A stretch of 6,960 bases of DNA from Bacillota bacterium. Its GTDB lineage: Bacteria > Bacillota > Clostridia > Lutisporales > Lutisporaceae. Below are positions 1-6,720 of the stretch, piece after piece. Position numbers and translations under genes: made by a program. The stretch covers positions 1 through 6,960 of the forward strand of contig JAEXXN010000586.1 of assembly GCA_023405875.1 (NCBI GenBank). Direction: 5' to 3'. How positions within the stretch are numbered: the first letter of the stretch is position 1; every line of letters starts with the position of its first letter. The notes beneath the pieces were generated by a model. The model saw nothing but the letters and a program-made list of their open reading frames with translations. It ran no database searches and was not told the DNA's origin.

Positions 1-567
1 GTAGAAATCCGTTGGCATGGCCGGGGAGGTCAGGGTGCAAAAACAGCATCGCTTCTTCTGGCTGATGCAGCGTTCAACACAGGCAAGTATATTCAAGGCT
101 TCCCGGAGTATGGACCTGAAAGAATGGGCGCACCCATAACAGCCTATAACAGGATAAGTGATGAAAGAATAAACATCCATTCGAACATTTATGAGCCGGA
201 TTATGTGGTAGTAGTAGATGAATCGCTGATTTCGGTTATAGATGTGACTTCGGGACTTAAGGAAACAGGAGCTATTATAATCAACACCGAGAAGTCACCT
301 GATGAGGTTAAAAAATATCTCAAGGGCTATAAGGGAAAAGTCTGTACAATAAATGCCAGAAAGATTTCAGAGGATGCTCTTGGCAGGAATTTCCCCAATA
401 CACCTATGCTGGGTGCCGTAGTTAAGGTAAGCGGCATTATGGAGCCTCAGAAATTTGTGGAGGATATGAAGGAATCCTTTGCACACAAGTTTAAAACAAA
501 GCCCGAGGTAATTGAAGGGAATATGAAAGCAATAGAGCGTGCCATGCAGGAGGTGCAGGGCCTATGA
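1..567 (+). CDS. porG: 2-oxoacid (pyruvate):ferredoxin oxidoreductase, gamma subunit, 5'-partial
   Basis: Gamma subunit of the heterotetrameric cytoplasmic enzyme that oxidises pyruvate and CoA to acetyl-CoA and CO2 while reducing ferredoxin. The frame is open from base 1, and the 188 visible residues begin VEIRWHGRGGQG, the conserved N-terminus of this family with its glycine-rich GRGGQG motif (visible residues 7-12). Then come the family segments GFPEYGPERMGAP and, later, NTPMLGAVVKVSG. An internal ATG at 124 would discard the conserved N-terminus and is not the start. The true start is probably only one to a few codons before the window, since family members are about 190 residues. The stop overlaps the porD start (ATGA, 564-567), which suggests translational coupling. 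Family assignment is secure. Pyruvate rather than a branched-chain 2-oxoacid is inferred from operon order and overall similarity. Confidence 0.93.
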   Translation, partial: VEIRWHGRGGQGAKTASLLLADAAFNTGKYIQGFPEYGPERMGAPITAYNRISDERINIHSNIYEPDYVVVVDESLISVIDVTSGLKETGAIIINTEKSPDEVKKYLKGYKGKVCTINARKISEDALGRNFPNTPMLGAVVKVSGIMEPQKFVEDMKESFAHKFKTKPEVIEGNMKAIERAMQEVQGL

Positions 568-887
568 GCAAGAAAGCAAAAGCTATGACCCCGGAGGTAA
601 GCTGGAAGGAAATAACCCCCGGAGGAGCCATATTTGAAGCCGGGAACGCAGAGGCTTATAAAACAGGAGACTGGAGGTCGATGCGTCCTGTATGGATCGA
701 AGAAAAGTGTACCCAGTGCATGCTTTGCCCGCCGACCTGCCCGGATACGGCTATTCCCGTAAAGGATGGCAAGCGGCTGGACTTTGATTATGACCACTGC
801 AAGGGCTGCGGCGTTTGTGTAGAGGCATGCCCCTTCGATGCAATAGGCTTTATCAAAGAAGACGAAAAAGAGGAACAGGAGGTATAG
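564..887 (+). CDS. porD: 2-oxoacid (pyruvate):ferredoxin oxidoreductase, delta (ferredoxin-like) subunit
   Basis: Small iron-sulfur subunit of 107 residues that carries electrons from the catalytic core to external ferredoxin. Two classical [4Fe-4S] motifs are visible: CTQCMLCPPTCP with Cys 49, 52, 55 and 59, and CKGCGVCVEACP with Cys 79, 82, 85 and 89. The first four residues of each motif follow CxxCxxCxxxCP exactly, so both clusters should be intact. The N-terminal 45 residues include the WKEITPGGAIFEAGNA stretch typical of PorD and absent from free bacterial ferredoxins. The C-terminus is a short acidic tail (KEDEKEEQEV). The start is the ATG at 564, which overlaps the porG stop; an AGGAGGTG ribosome binding site lies at 548-555 inside porG. 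It is followed 6 bp later by porA. Confidence 0.95.
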   Translation: MSKKAKAMTPEVSWKEITPGGAIFEAGNAEAYKTGDWRSMRPVWIEEKCTQCMLCPPTCPDTAIPVKDGKRLDFDYDHCKGCGVCVEACPFDAIGFIKEDEKEEQEV

Positions 888-893
888 GAGTAA

Positions 894-2075
894 ATGGCAA
901 TAAGGGAAAGATTATCCGGAAATGAAGCGGTAGCAGTTGCAATGAGACAGATAAACCCAGATGTAGTCGCTGCATTCCCTATTACTCCATCAACGGAGAT
1001 ACCCCAATACTTCTCGCAGTTCGTATCAAATGGACAGGTACAAACAGAGTTTGTAGCGGTGGAATCAGAGCACAGCGCAATGTCTGCCTGTGTCGGAGCA
1101 CAGGCGGCAGGCGGCAGGACAATGACAGCGACCTCAGCCAATGGTCTGGCTCTTATGTGGGAAGTACTTTATATAGCAGCAGCCATGAAGCTGCCGATAA
1201 CCATGTCCTGTGTAAACAGGGCTTTGTCCGGTCCCCTGAATATTCACAATGACCACAGTGACTCCTTTGGTGCCAGGGATTCCGGGTGGATCCAGCTATA
1301 CAGCGAAACAAATCAGGAAGCCTATGACAATCTGATACAGGCAGTAAGGATCGGGGAGCACAAGGATGTAATGCTCCCGGTAATGGTATGCCAGGATGGT
1401 TTTATCACAAGTCACGCAGTCGAGAATATTGATCTGCTGGAGGATGAAAAGGTAAAGGCTTTTGTAGGTGAATACAAGCCGGAGCATTATCTTCTGAATC
1501 CAAAGGAGCAGATAGCTTTGGGCCCTCTGGACCTTCCCGTACACTGCTTTGAACATAAGCGCGAGCAAGCTCAGAGCATGATAAATGCCAGGAAGGTCAT
1601 ATTGGATGTGGCTAAGGAATTTGAAAAGCTTACCGGAAGAAAATATGGCTATTTTGAAGAATATATGCTGGATGATGCTGAAATTGCAGTAGTTATAATC
1701 AATTCAACAGCCGGTACTGCAAAAACAGTAGTGGATGCCATGCGGGAAAAAGGAGTAAAGGCAGGGCTTCTGAAAATCAGGATGTTCAGGCCTTTTCCCG
1801 AGGAAGAGATAGCAGAGGCGTTAAAAAAGGTCAAAGCCCTTGCCGTAATGGATAAAGCAGAAGGCTTCTCGGCTGTGGGAGGTCCTCTCGGTGCAGAAAT
1901 AAAATCTGCCCTTTATGGAAGGCCGGAAGCACCTAAGGTAGTAAATTATATATACGGCCTGGGCGGCAGGGACGTTAAGGCAGATGACATTGAGAAGGTC
2001 TATAACGACCTGATGGAAATCCGGAAAACCGGAAAAGCAGGAGAAACATACAGATATCTAGGAGTAAGAGAATAG
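894..2075 (+). CDS. porA: 2-oxoacid (pyruvate):ferredoxin oxidoreductase, alpha subunit
   Basis: Alpha subunit of 393 residues, the usual length for PorA. With PorB it forms the thiamine-diphosphate active site. The N-terminal pyrimidine-binding domain shows PITPST (29-34), the VESEHSAMSACVGAQAAGG segment containing Glu59, and VNRALSGPLN with Arg109. By analogy with the Desulfovibrio africanus enzyme, the Glu and Arg are likely the catalytic glutamate and substrate-contacting arginine; this is inference from motif position. A middle segment (about 115-175) with NDHSDSFGARDSGW follows, then a transketolase C-terminal-like domain from about 258 to 390 (AVVIINSTAGTAKTVVDAM, KIRMFRPFP). The AGGAGG at 877-882 lies 11 nt before the ATG, and a second GGAG at 887-890 is too close to be ideal. 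No truncation or unusual residue was seen. Confidence 0.96.
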   Translation: MAIRERLSGNEAVAVAMRQINPDVVAAFPITPSTEIPQYFSQFVSNGQVQTEFVAVESEHSAMSACVGAQAAGGRTMTATSANGLALMWEVLYIAAAMKLPITMSCVNRALSGPLNIHNDHSDSFGARDSGWIQLYSETNQEAYDNLIQAVRIGEHKDVMLPVMVCQDGFITSHAVENIDLLEDEKVKAFVGEYKPEHYLLNPKEQIALGPLDLPVHCFEHKREQAQSMINARKVILDVAKEFEKLTGRKYGYFEEYMLDDAEIAVVIINSTAGTAKTVVDAMREKGVKAGLLKIRMFRPFPEEEIAEALKKVKALAVMDKAEGFSAVGGPLGAEIKSALYGRPEAPKVVNYIYGLGGRDVKADDIEKVYNDLMEIRKTGKAGETYRYLGVRE

Positions 2076-2091
2076 GAGGTGAGCTTTTCCA

Positions 2092-3030
2092 ATGGCATAT
2101 AATCTTAAGCAGGTAATGAACAAACCGGATAGATTGACCGGAGGACACAGAATGTGTGCAGGCTGTGGTGCCCCCCCGGTTATAAGGACCATATTAAGGG
2201 CTTTGGAGCCTGAGCATCATGCAGTATGCGGAGCAGCCACAGGGTGTCTTGAGGTATCCACCTTCCTTTATCCGTATACCGCCTGGAAGGATTCCTTTAT
2301 ACACAGCGCCTTTGAAAATGCCGGAGCTACCATAAGCGGCGCAGAGGCTGCCTATTGTGCTCTGAAAAGGAAAGGAAAGCTGGATGACACATACAAATTC
2401 TTGGCCTTCGGCGGGGACGGCGGGACTTACGATATAGGGCTGCAATCCCTTTCCGGCGCAATGGAGCGTGGTCATGACATGGTATATGTATGCTATGACA
2501 ACGAGGCCTATATGAATACCGGTATCCAGAGGTCCTCCGGAACACCCAGGTATGCCGATACCACAACCAGCCCCCAGGGGACGGTATTACCCGGCAAACA
2601 GCAGTTTAAGAAGGACCTGACGGCAGTAATAGCTGCCCACAACATACCCTATGTTGCACAGTCCACACTGACCCCCAACTTCAAGGACCTATATGAGAAG
2701 GCCCAAAAAGCAATATATACCAAGGGCCCGGCCTTTATGAACGTGCTTGCGCCCTGTCCCAGAGGCTGGAGGTATGATACTCCGGACCTTATGAAAATAT
2801 GCAAGCTGGCCACAGATACCTGCATATGGCCTTTGTACGAGGTTGAAAACGGAGTATGGAAGCTTAATTACAAACCGAAGAAAAAGCTTCCGGTCATTGA
2901 ATATCTGAAGCCTCAAGGAAGATTCAAGCATCTGTTTTCAGATGAAAACAAAAAGCTTATAGATAATATCCAGGAGGATGTAGACAGAAAGTGGGAAGAA
3001 TTGCTGAGAAAATGCGGAGAGAGCTCCTAA
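2092..3030 (+). CDS. porB: 2-oxoacid (pyruvate):ferredoxin oxidoreductase, beta subunit
   Basis: Beta subunit of 312 residues. It binds the diphosphate end of thiamine diphosphate with Mg2+ and holds the [4Fe-4S] cluster nearest the active site. Visible motifs are MCAGCGAPP (Cys22, Cys25), ATGCLEVSTFLYPYTAW (Cys52) and APCPRGW (Cys222). These four cysteines are the expected cluster ligands by comparison with the PorB family. The cofactor motif begins GGDGGTYDIG (107-116) and ends at YDNEAYMNTG (135-144), the usual GDG-to-DN spacing of about 27 residues. The start has an unusually complete AGGAGGTGA site at 2074-2082, which overlaps the porA stop, 9 nt before the ATG. It is the last gene of the operon; a hairpin terminator overlaps its stop codon. 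Confidence 0.96.
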   Translation: MAYNLKQVMNKPDRLTGGHRMCAGCGAPPVIRTILRALEPEHHAVCGAATGCLEVSTFLYPYTAWKDSFIHSAFENAGATISGAEAAYCALKRKGKLDDTYKFLAFGGDGGTYDIGLQSLSGAMERGHDMVYVCYDNEAYMNTGIQRSSGTPRYADTTTSPQGTVLPGKQQFKKDLTAVIAAHNIPYVAQSTLTPNFKDLYEKAQKAIYTKGPAFMNVLAPCPRGWRYDTPDLMKICKLATDTCIWPLYEVENGVWKLNYKPKKKLPVIEYLKPQGRFKHLFSDENKKLIDNIQEDVDRKWEELLRKCGESS

Positions 3031-3054
3031 AAACGTGCGAAAGCACGTTTTTTT
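3029..3054 (+). terminator. Intrinsic terminator of the por operon
   Basis: A perfect GC-rich stem CGTGC/GCACG (3034-3038 with 3043-3047) closes a GAAA tetraloop (3039-3042) of the stable GNRA class. It is followed by T3048-3054 and preceded by A3029-3033, which extend the stem with A-T pairs. It begins within the porB stop codon. The A-run on the left means it could also stop transcription coming from the other direction, though no convergent gene is present. Confidence 0.93.
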
Positions 3055-3079
3055 GCTGAAGCTGTAAAAAAAACGCCAA

Positions 3080-3107
3080 ACTTTCCATGCGGATATTGGA
3101 GGAAAGT
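3080..3107. repeat. 7-bp perfect inverted repeat upstream of the sensor kinase
   Basis: ACTTTCC at 3080-3086 is repeated in inverted form as GGAAAGT at 3101-3107, with a 14-bp spacer. It sits in the gap between the por terminator and the kinase gene, where the kinase promoter must lie. Possible readings are an operator for a dimeric regulator or a weak leader hairpin; a chance match is also possible at this length. The stretch 3055-3168 otherwise has no gene and no convincing -35/-10 pair: TATAAG at 3107-3112 is the best -10-like string, but its upstream partner (TTCCAT, 3083-3088) is poor. Confidence 0.35.
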
Positions 3108-3112
3108 ATAAG

Positions 3113-3148
3113 AATACATCGAATATTAAGCTTTACTAAGCATGTATT
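3113..3148. repeat. Inverted repeat/bulged hairpin in the sensor-kinase leader
   Basis: AATACAT (3113-3119) pairs perfectly with ATGTATT (3142-3148). Directly inside the right arm, GCTT (3130-3133) pairs with AAGC (3138-3141) around a TACT loop. Together this gives 11 pairs interrupted by a 10-nt bulge on the left (3120-3129). The upstream in-frame ATG at 3142 is buried in the right arm, and the ribosome binding site at 3158-3162 lies just outside. Function is unknown; chance cannot be excluded. Confidence 0.3.
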
Positions 3149-3157
3149 ACAAATGGC

Positions 3158-3162
3158 GGAGG
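3158..3162 (+). promoter_or_regulatory. Ribosome binding site that decides the sensor-kinase start
   Basis: GGAGG at 3158-3162 lies 6 nt before the ATG at 3169. The longer in-frame start at 3142 has no comparable site in front of it and would add nine residues before the transmembrane helix. The 3169 start is therefore preferred. Confidence 0.75.
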
Positions 3163-3168
3163 CTCTCT

Positions 3169-6100
3169 ATGGACTTTATAAGAAAAAATGCTTTTTTGCT
3201 GCTTAACGGAATAATCGTTTTTGTCATGCTGTTCTGCGTCTTTGCGGTAGGCCGATTTGAAAGCGGGGATGCTTCCACAGCCGGGAAGGGCGTGCTGGAT
3301 TTATCCGATACCGTCCTCCGCACCGATAGTATCGTGACGCTGAATGGAGAATGGGAATTTTATTGGAACCAGCTCCTGGAGCCGGAGGATTTTTCCGGCA
3401 GTACCGGGATAAAGCCGGAGCTGACCGGCTATATAAAGGTGCCTCACGTTTGGACCACAGGGCTGGAAGGGAAAAAGCTGCCTGCCAGGGGATATGCAAC
3501 CTACCGGCTGAAGGTCAGGCTTGGGGAAACGGACAGGATACTGGGGCTCAAAACAGTCAATATACGGATGGCCAGCCGGGCCTATGTCAACGGCAGGGCA
3601 GTGCTGGGCAGCGGCATGCCAGCTTCTGAGCCCGATCTCTCCTCACCGGGGAATACGCCTCAGACAGCTTTTTTCGATGTGGAAGGAAAGGATCTGGAGA
3701 TTATTGTGCAGGTGGACAACCATGTCTATAGAAACGGGGGCATTATTCAAAGCATATATTTGGGGGGACAGAAGGCCATAGTTAAAAAGGTATATACCTC
3801 AACCGCCTTGGATGTGATCGTCTTTTCTTCCCTGGTCATGATCGCGTGTATCCATATCATCACGTATCTGGCGGCTTTTATAAGAAAGCGGAAGGAACCG
3901 ATCCTGCTTACCTTCAGCATGATCTGCCTGGCCCTTGCAATAGGCAGCACCGGATTGGGAGAAAAAACAATGTTCCAGCTTTTCCCCTGGATTCCCACAG
4001 AGGCCGGTTACAAGGCGACGGATTTTTGCATCCAGCTGTGCAGCGTATTGGAGGGGATATTTTTGCTTCAAATAGGTGAGGGTATCGCACCGAAGCGGTT
4101 CATAAAAGCCGCTATAGCACTTTTTGGAGGCTACCTGCTGGTAATTGCGCTGGTACCGCTCTCCGTCTATTCTGTTTATCACCATTTATATTTTTTGTTG
4201 TCGGTTATTTTTAATATATGTGTCCTGTACTTTTTACTGTCGGCATGGAAAAAAAAGAAGGAGGGCACCATCGGAAGGAACAACATGATTATCCTGGCGG
4301 TGGGTTTTGCATATTCTCTGATTTTATCCATGGACTTTACACTTTATGTTAACAGTATGAAAGAAACTTATGTCATAGGAGCCATCAGCATACTGCTCTT
4401 TGTCCTGATGCTTTCGGCAATTCTGGCAAACCGCTTCTCGGAGGCTTTTTCAGAAATTCAGAGCATGTCCCGGGAGCTGCTAACCCTGGACAAGCTGAAG
4501 GACGAATTTCTGGCCAATACCTCCCATGAGCTTCAAACGCCGATAAATGGAATCATCAATATTTCACAATCCGTCATGGAGGGAGCTTCGGGCAGCACCA
4601 ACCGGCATCAGCAGGAGAACCTGCATATGATCGTGGAGATAGCCAAGCGGCTGTCCATACTGATAAACGATATACTGGACATGTCCAAGCTGAAAAGCAA
4701 TGAGATCAAGCTGATTTTGACACCTGTGGATGTAAAAGCCAATGTAAATGCGGTATCCGAGATATTCCGCCATATGATAACCGAAAAAGAGATAGCGCTG
4801 CAGAACTTGCTGCCGGATGACCTTCCTGCCGCATATGCGGATGAGAACCGGCTGCACCAGGTGCTGTACAATCTGATAGGTAATGCGATCAAATTTACCG
4901 TAAAAGGGGAAATAACCGTATCAGGAAGAATGGAAGGCCGGCAGCTCCGGATCAGCGTGGCGGATACCGGAATAGGGATCCCTCCGGATAAATTTGAAAT
5001 AATCTTCCGTTCTTTTGAACAGGTTGAAGGCTCCGAGACCCGGGAGCGAGGGGGAACGGGACTGGGTTTATCCATTTCCAGGCGGCTTGTGGAGCTGATG
5101 GGCGGAACCCTTGAACTGGTTTGGTCGGAATTGGGAAAAGGAAGTCGGTTTGATTTCACACTGCCGGCCAGTACCTTGCCTGCTCCCGGGGAAGCGCCCT
5201 CATGTCAGCCGGGCACCCGGGGCGGCCCCATTGTTCCCCGGATAAGCAGACCGGAGCTGATAAAAGGCGGAAGACACCGGGTATTGGTGGTAGACGATGA
5301 GATTTCCAACCTTTATGTGCTGATAAACATGCTGGCCCATGAGGATTGTGACATACTGACCGCATCTGACGGACAGTCCGCCCTGGCTTGCATTGAGGGA
5401 AACAACCGGATAGACCTGGTGGTCCTGGATGTGATGATGCCGAGAATGTCCGGCTTTGAAGTCTGCCGGAGGATACGGGAGCGATACTCTCTGCTTACGC
5501 TGCCGGTACTTCTGGTTACGGCCCGCAGTACCCCGGAGGATGTGGCGGTGGGCTTTGAAGCAGGAGCGAATGACTTTGTCACAAAGCCCTTTGCCGCTGC
5601 TGCCGTACGTGCAAGGATCAGGACGCTTTTAAAGCTTAAGGGAACCATGGAGGAAGCGGTAAGGAGTGAGATGGCCTTCCTTCAATCCCAGATCAAGCCC
5701 CATTTTCTTTATAATGCGCTGAACTCCATAAGCTCCCTCTGCCTTTCCGACGGAGAAAAAGCCAGCGAATTGATAGACCAGCTGGGTATCTATCTGAGGA
5801 AAACCTTCCGGGATGCCGGCAAGGCCTCTTTGATACCCCTTCAGTCCGAGCTGGAGCTGGTAAGCGTGTATCTCTATATTGAAAAGGTCCGGTTCGGGGA
5901 CAGGCTTGCCGTTGAATATGATATCGATGAGGAAGCGGACGGGCTCATCCCTCCGCTGGTTCTGCAGCCCCTGGTTGAAAATGCCGTACGGCACGGCTTG
6001 ATGAAAAAAGTTGATGGGGGAACGGTACGCATCAAGGTTGTAAAAGAAAAGGAAAGGCTGCTTTTTAACATAGAAGATAATGGTGTGGGTATGACCCAGG

Positions 6101-6282
6101 CATTGCAGAACTCCTTATTAGAGGAGAAGGGCGGCGAAAAGGGCGTGGGCCTGACAAACATAAACCGGCGGTTGGTCAATATGTTCGGACAGGGCTTAAG
6201 TATTGACAGTACGCCGGGAAAAGGAACCGCCATATTTTTTGCAATTCCCGTCAAGCACTCAGGGGAGGAGGAGACATCGTGA
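3169..6282 (+). CDS. 7TM (DISM-type) hybrid sensor with two histidine kinase modules: HisKA-HATPase-REC-LytS kinase-HATPase
   Basis: Membrane sensor kinase of 1037 residues. Residues 8-28 are a membrane anchor. About 45-205 are an outside beta-rich domain with LNGEWEFYW and RGYATYRLKV, like the sugar-binding-type 7TMR-DISM extracellular domain. Seven hydrophobic helices follow at about 212-238, 243-264, 283-303, 311-334, 339-360, 372-394 and 401-424. Inside is a classical kinase: SHELQTP with His453, N-box NLIGNAIKFT (568-577), DTGIGIP (599-605) and GGTGLGLS (628-635). After a Pro/Gly-rich linker comes a receiver with DDE (709-711), phospho-acceptor Asp754, Thr784 and Lys806. Then a LytS-type kinase follows with QIKPHFLYNALNSI (His845), VLQPLVENAVRHG (Asn938), IEDNGVGM (968-975) and GVGLTNINRR (992-1001). 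All catalytic residues appear intact. It overlaps the next gene by 4 bp. The ligand is unknown; a carbohydrate is a family-based guess. Confidence 0.93.
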   Translation: MDFIRKNAFLLLNGIIVFVMLFCVFAVGRFESGDASTAGKGVLDLSDTVLRTDSIVTLNGEWEFYWNQLLEPEDFSGSTGIKPELTGYIKVPHVWTTGLEGKKLPARGYATYRLKVRLGETDRILGLKTVNIRMASRAYVNGRAVLGSGMPASEPDLSSPGNTPQTAFFDVEGKDLEIIVQVDNHVYRNGGIIQSIYLGGQKAIVKKVYTSTALDVIVFSSLVMIACIHIITYLAAFIRKRKEPILLTFSMICLALAIGSTGLGEKTMFQLFPWIPTEAGYKATDFCIQLCSVLEGIFLLQIGEGIAPKRFIKAAIALFGGYLLVIALVPLSVYSVYHHLYFLLSVIFNICVLYFLLSAWKKKKEGTIGRNNMIILAVGFAYSLILSMDFTLYVNSMKETYVIGAISILLFVLMLSAILANRFSEAFSEIQSMSRELLTLDKLKDEFLANTSHELQTPINGIINISQSVMEGASGSTNRHQQENLHMIVEIAKRLSILINDILDMSKLKSNEIKLILTPVDVKANVNAVSEIFRHMITEKEIALQNLLPDDLPAAYADENRLHQVLYNLIGNAIKFTVKGEITVSGRMEGRQLRISVADTGIGIPPDKFEIIFRSFEQVEGSETRERGGTGLGLSISRRLVELMGGTLELVWSELGKGSRFDFTLPASTLPAPGEAPSCQPGTRGGPIVPRISRPELIKGGRHRVLVVDDEISNLYVLINMLAHEDCDILTASDGQSALACIEGNNRIDLVVLDVMMPRMSGFEVCRRIRERYSLLTLPVLLVTARSTPEDVAVGFEAGANDFVTKPFAAAAVRARIRTLLKLKGTMEEAVRSEMAFLQSQIKPHFLYNALNSISSLCLSDGEKASELIDQLGIYLRKTFRDAGKASLIPLQSELELVSVYLYIEKVRFGDRLAVEYDIDEEADGLIPPLVLQPLVENAVRHGLMKKVDGGTVRIKVVKEKERLLFNIEDNGVGMTQALQNSLLEEKGGEKGVGLTNINRRLVNMFGQGLSIDSTPGKGTAIFFAIPVKHSGEEETS

Positions 6283-6620
6283 TAAAAGCCATTATCGTAG
6301 ATGATGAAATATTGTCTATCAACAAGCTGAAGCATGTGCTGACGCCTTTTGAAGATATAACGGTAGCAGGCTGCTTTGCCGATCCCTGCGATGCGCTGGA
6401 AAAGGCACCGGGGCTGCTGCCGCAGCTTGTTTTTCTGGATATAGAGATGCCGGATATGAACGGCCTGGCGCTGGCTGAAAAAATGGCGGAAAGGCTTCCC
6501 GGTGCCGAGATAGTTTTTGCCACGGCTCACGATGAATATGCGCTTAATGCTTTTGAAGTTGCAGCCGTGGATTATTTACTGAAGCCTGTGACAAAGGAAA
6601 GAATAGCTGAGATTAAATAA
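6279..6620 (+). CDS. Response regulator consisting of a receiver domain only (LytR/AlgR-like), C-terminally short
   Basis: A 113-residue receiver domain, the likely phosphorylation partner of the upstream kinase. Visible are the acidic pocket DDE (8-10), phospho-acceptor Asp54 in FLDIEMPDMNG, Thr82 in FATAHDEYALNAF, and Lys102 in DYLLKPVTKERIAEIK. The HDEYALNAFEVAAVDYLLKPV segment is typical of regulators that carry a LytTR DNA-binding domain, or a transcriptional activator domain, after the receiver. Here the protein ends about eight residues into the last receiver helix, with no output domain. The start is GTG at 6279, overlapping the kinase stop (GTGA), with a purine-rich AGGGGAGGAGGAG site at 6261-6273 just before it. 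A terminator hairpin begins about 8 bp after the stop. It may be a natural single-domain regulator or the remains of a longer one. Confidence 0.9.
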   Translation: MIKAIIVDDEILSINKLKHVLTPFEDITVAGCFADPCDALEKAPGLLPQLVFLDIEMPDMNGLALAEKMAERLPGAEIVFATAHDEYALNAFEVAAVDYLLKPVTKERIAEIK

Positions 6621-6627
6621 ATAACCG

Positions 6628-6676
6628 GAGAAGGGTATAAGCTTTTGTATCAAGGCTCATATCCTTCTCTTTATTT
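6628..6676 (+). terminator. Intrinsic terminator after the kinase/regulator pair
   Basis: A 15-bp stem is formed by 6628-6642 and 6655-6669, with one G-T wobble and one A-C mismatch, around a 12-nt loop (6643-6654). It is followed by TTTATTT (6670-6676). It starts 8 bp after the regulator stop. The stem is long but the T-tract is interrupted by one A, so it may be leaky. An AAATAAATAA run before it could make it work from the other strand too. Confidence 0.75.
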
Positions 6677-6695
6677 GCTCTTCCAGACAGAAGAT

Positions 6696-6719
6696 TTTGG
6701 TCGAAATATATCGAACAAA
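6696..6719. promoter_or_regulatory. 24-bp imperfect palindrome / two Spo0A-box-like repeats, candidate operator
   Basis: The half-sites TTTGgTCGA (6696-6704) and TCGAaCAAA (6711-6719) are inverted copies; 10 of 12 position pairs across the whole element match. The same DNA also reads as two direct repeats, GGTCGAA (6699-6705) and TATCGAA (6709-6715), spaced 10 bp apart. Each matches the known Spo0A box TGTCGAA at six of seven bases. It lies immediately upstream of the -10 boxes, where an activator or repressor would act. The regulator identity is inference; the repeat itself is plain. Confidence 0.5.
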
Positions 6720-6720
6720 G

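Noticed and set aside
124..567. Short version of porG starting at the ATG at 124
   Set aside because: The same frame is open to base 1 and encodes the conserved GRGGQG N-terminus, so this ATG is an internal methionine.
3142..3168. Nine-codon upstream extension of the sensor kinase
   Set aside because: There is no ribosome binding site before 3142, whereas GGAGG sits 6 nt before the ATG at 3169. The extension also lies in an inverted repeat.
4608..5159. Open frame of 183 codons on the - strand
   Set aside because: It lies wholly opposite the HATPase region of the sensor kinase, has a low-complexity Ser/Pro/Arg-rich translation typical of an antisense shadow, and has no ribosome binding site or family motif.
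5874..6530. Open frame of 218 codons on the - strand, crossing the kinase/regulator junction
   Set aside because: It is opposite two well-supported genes, and its translation shows no recognisable domain. It is explained as a shadow.
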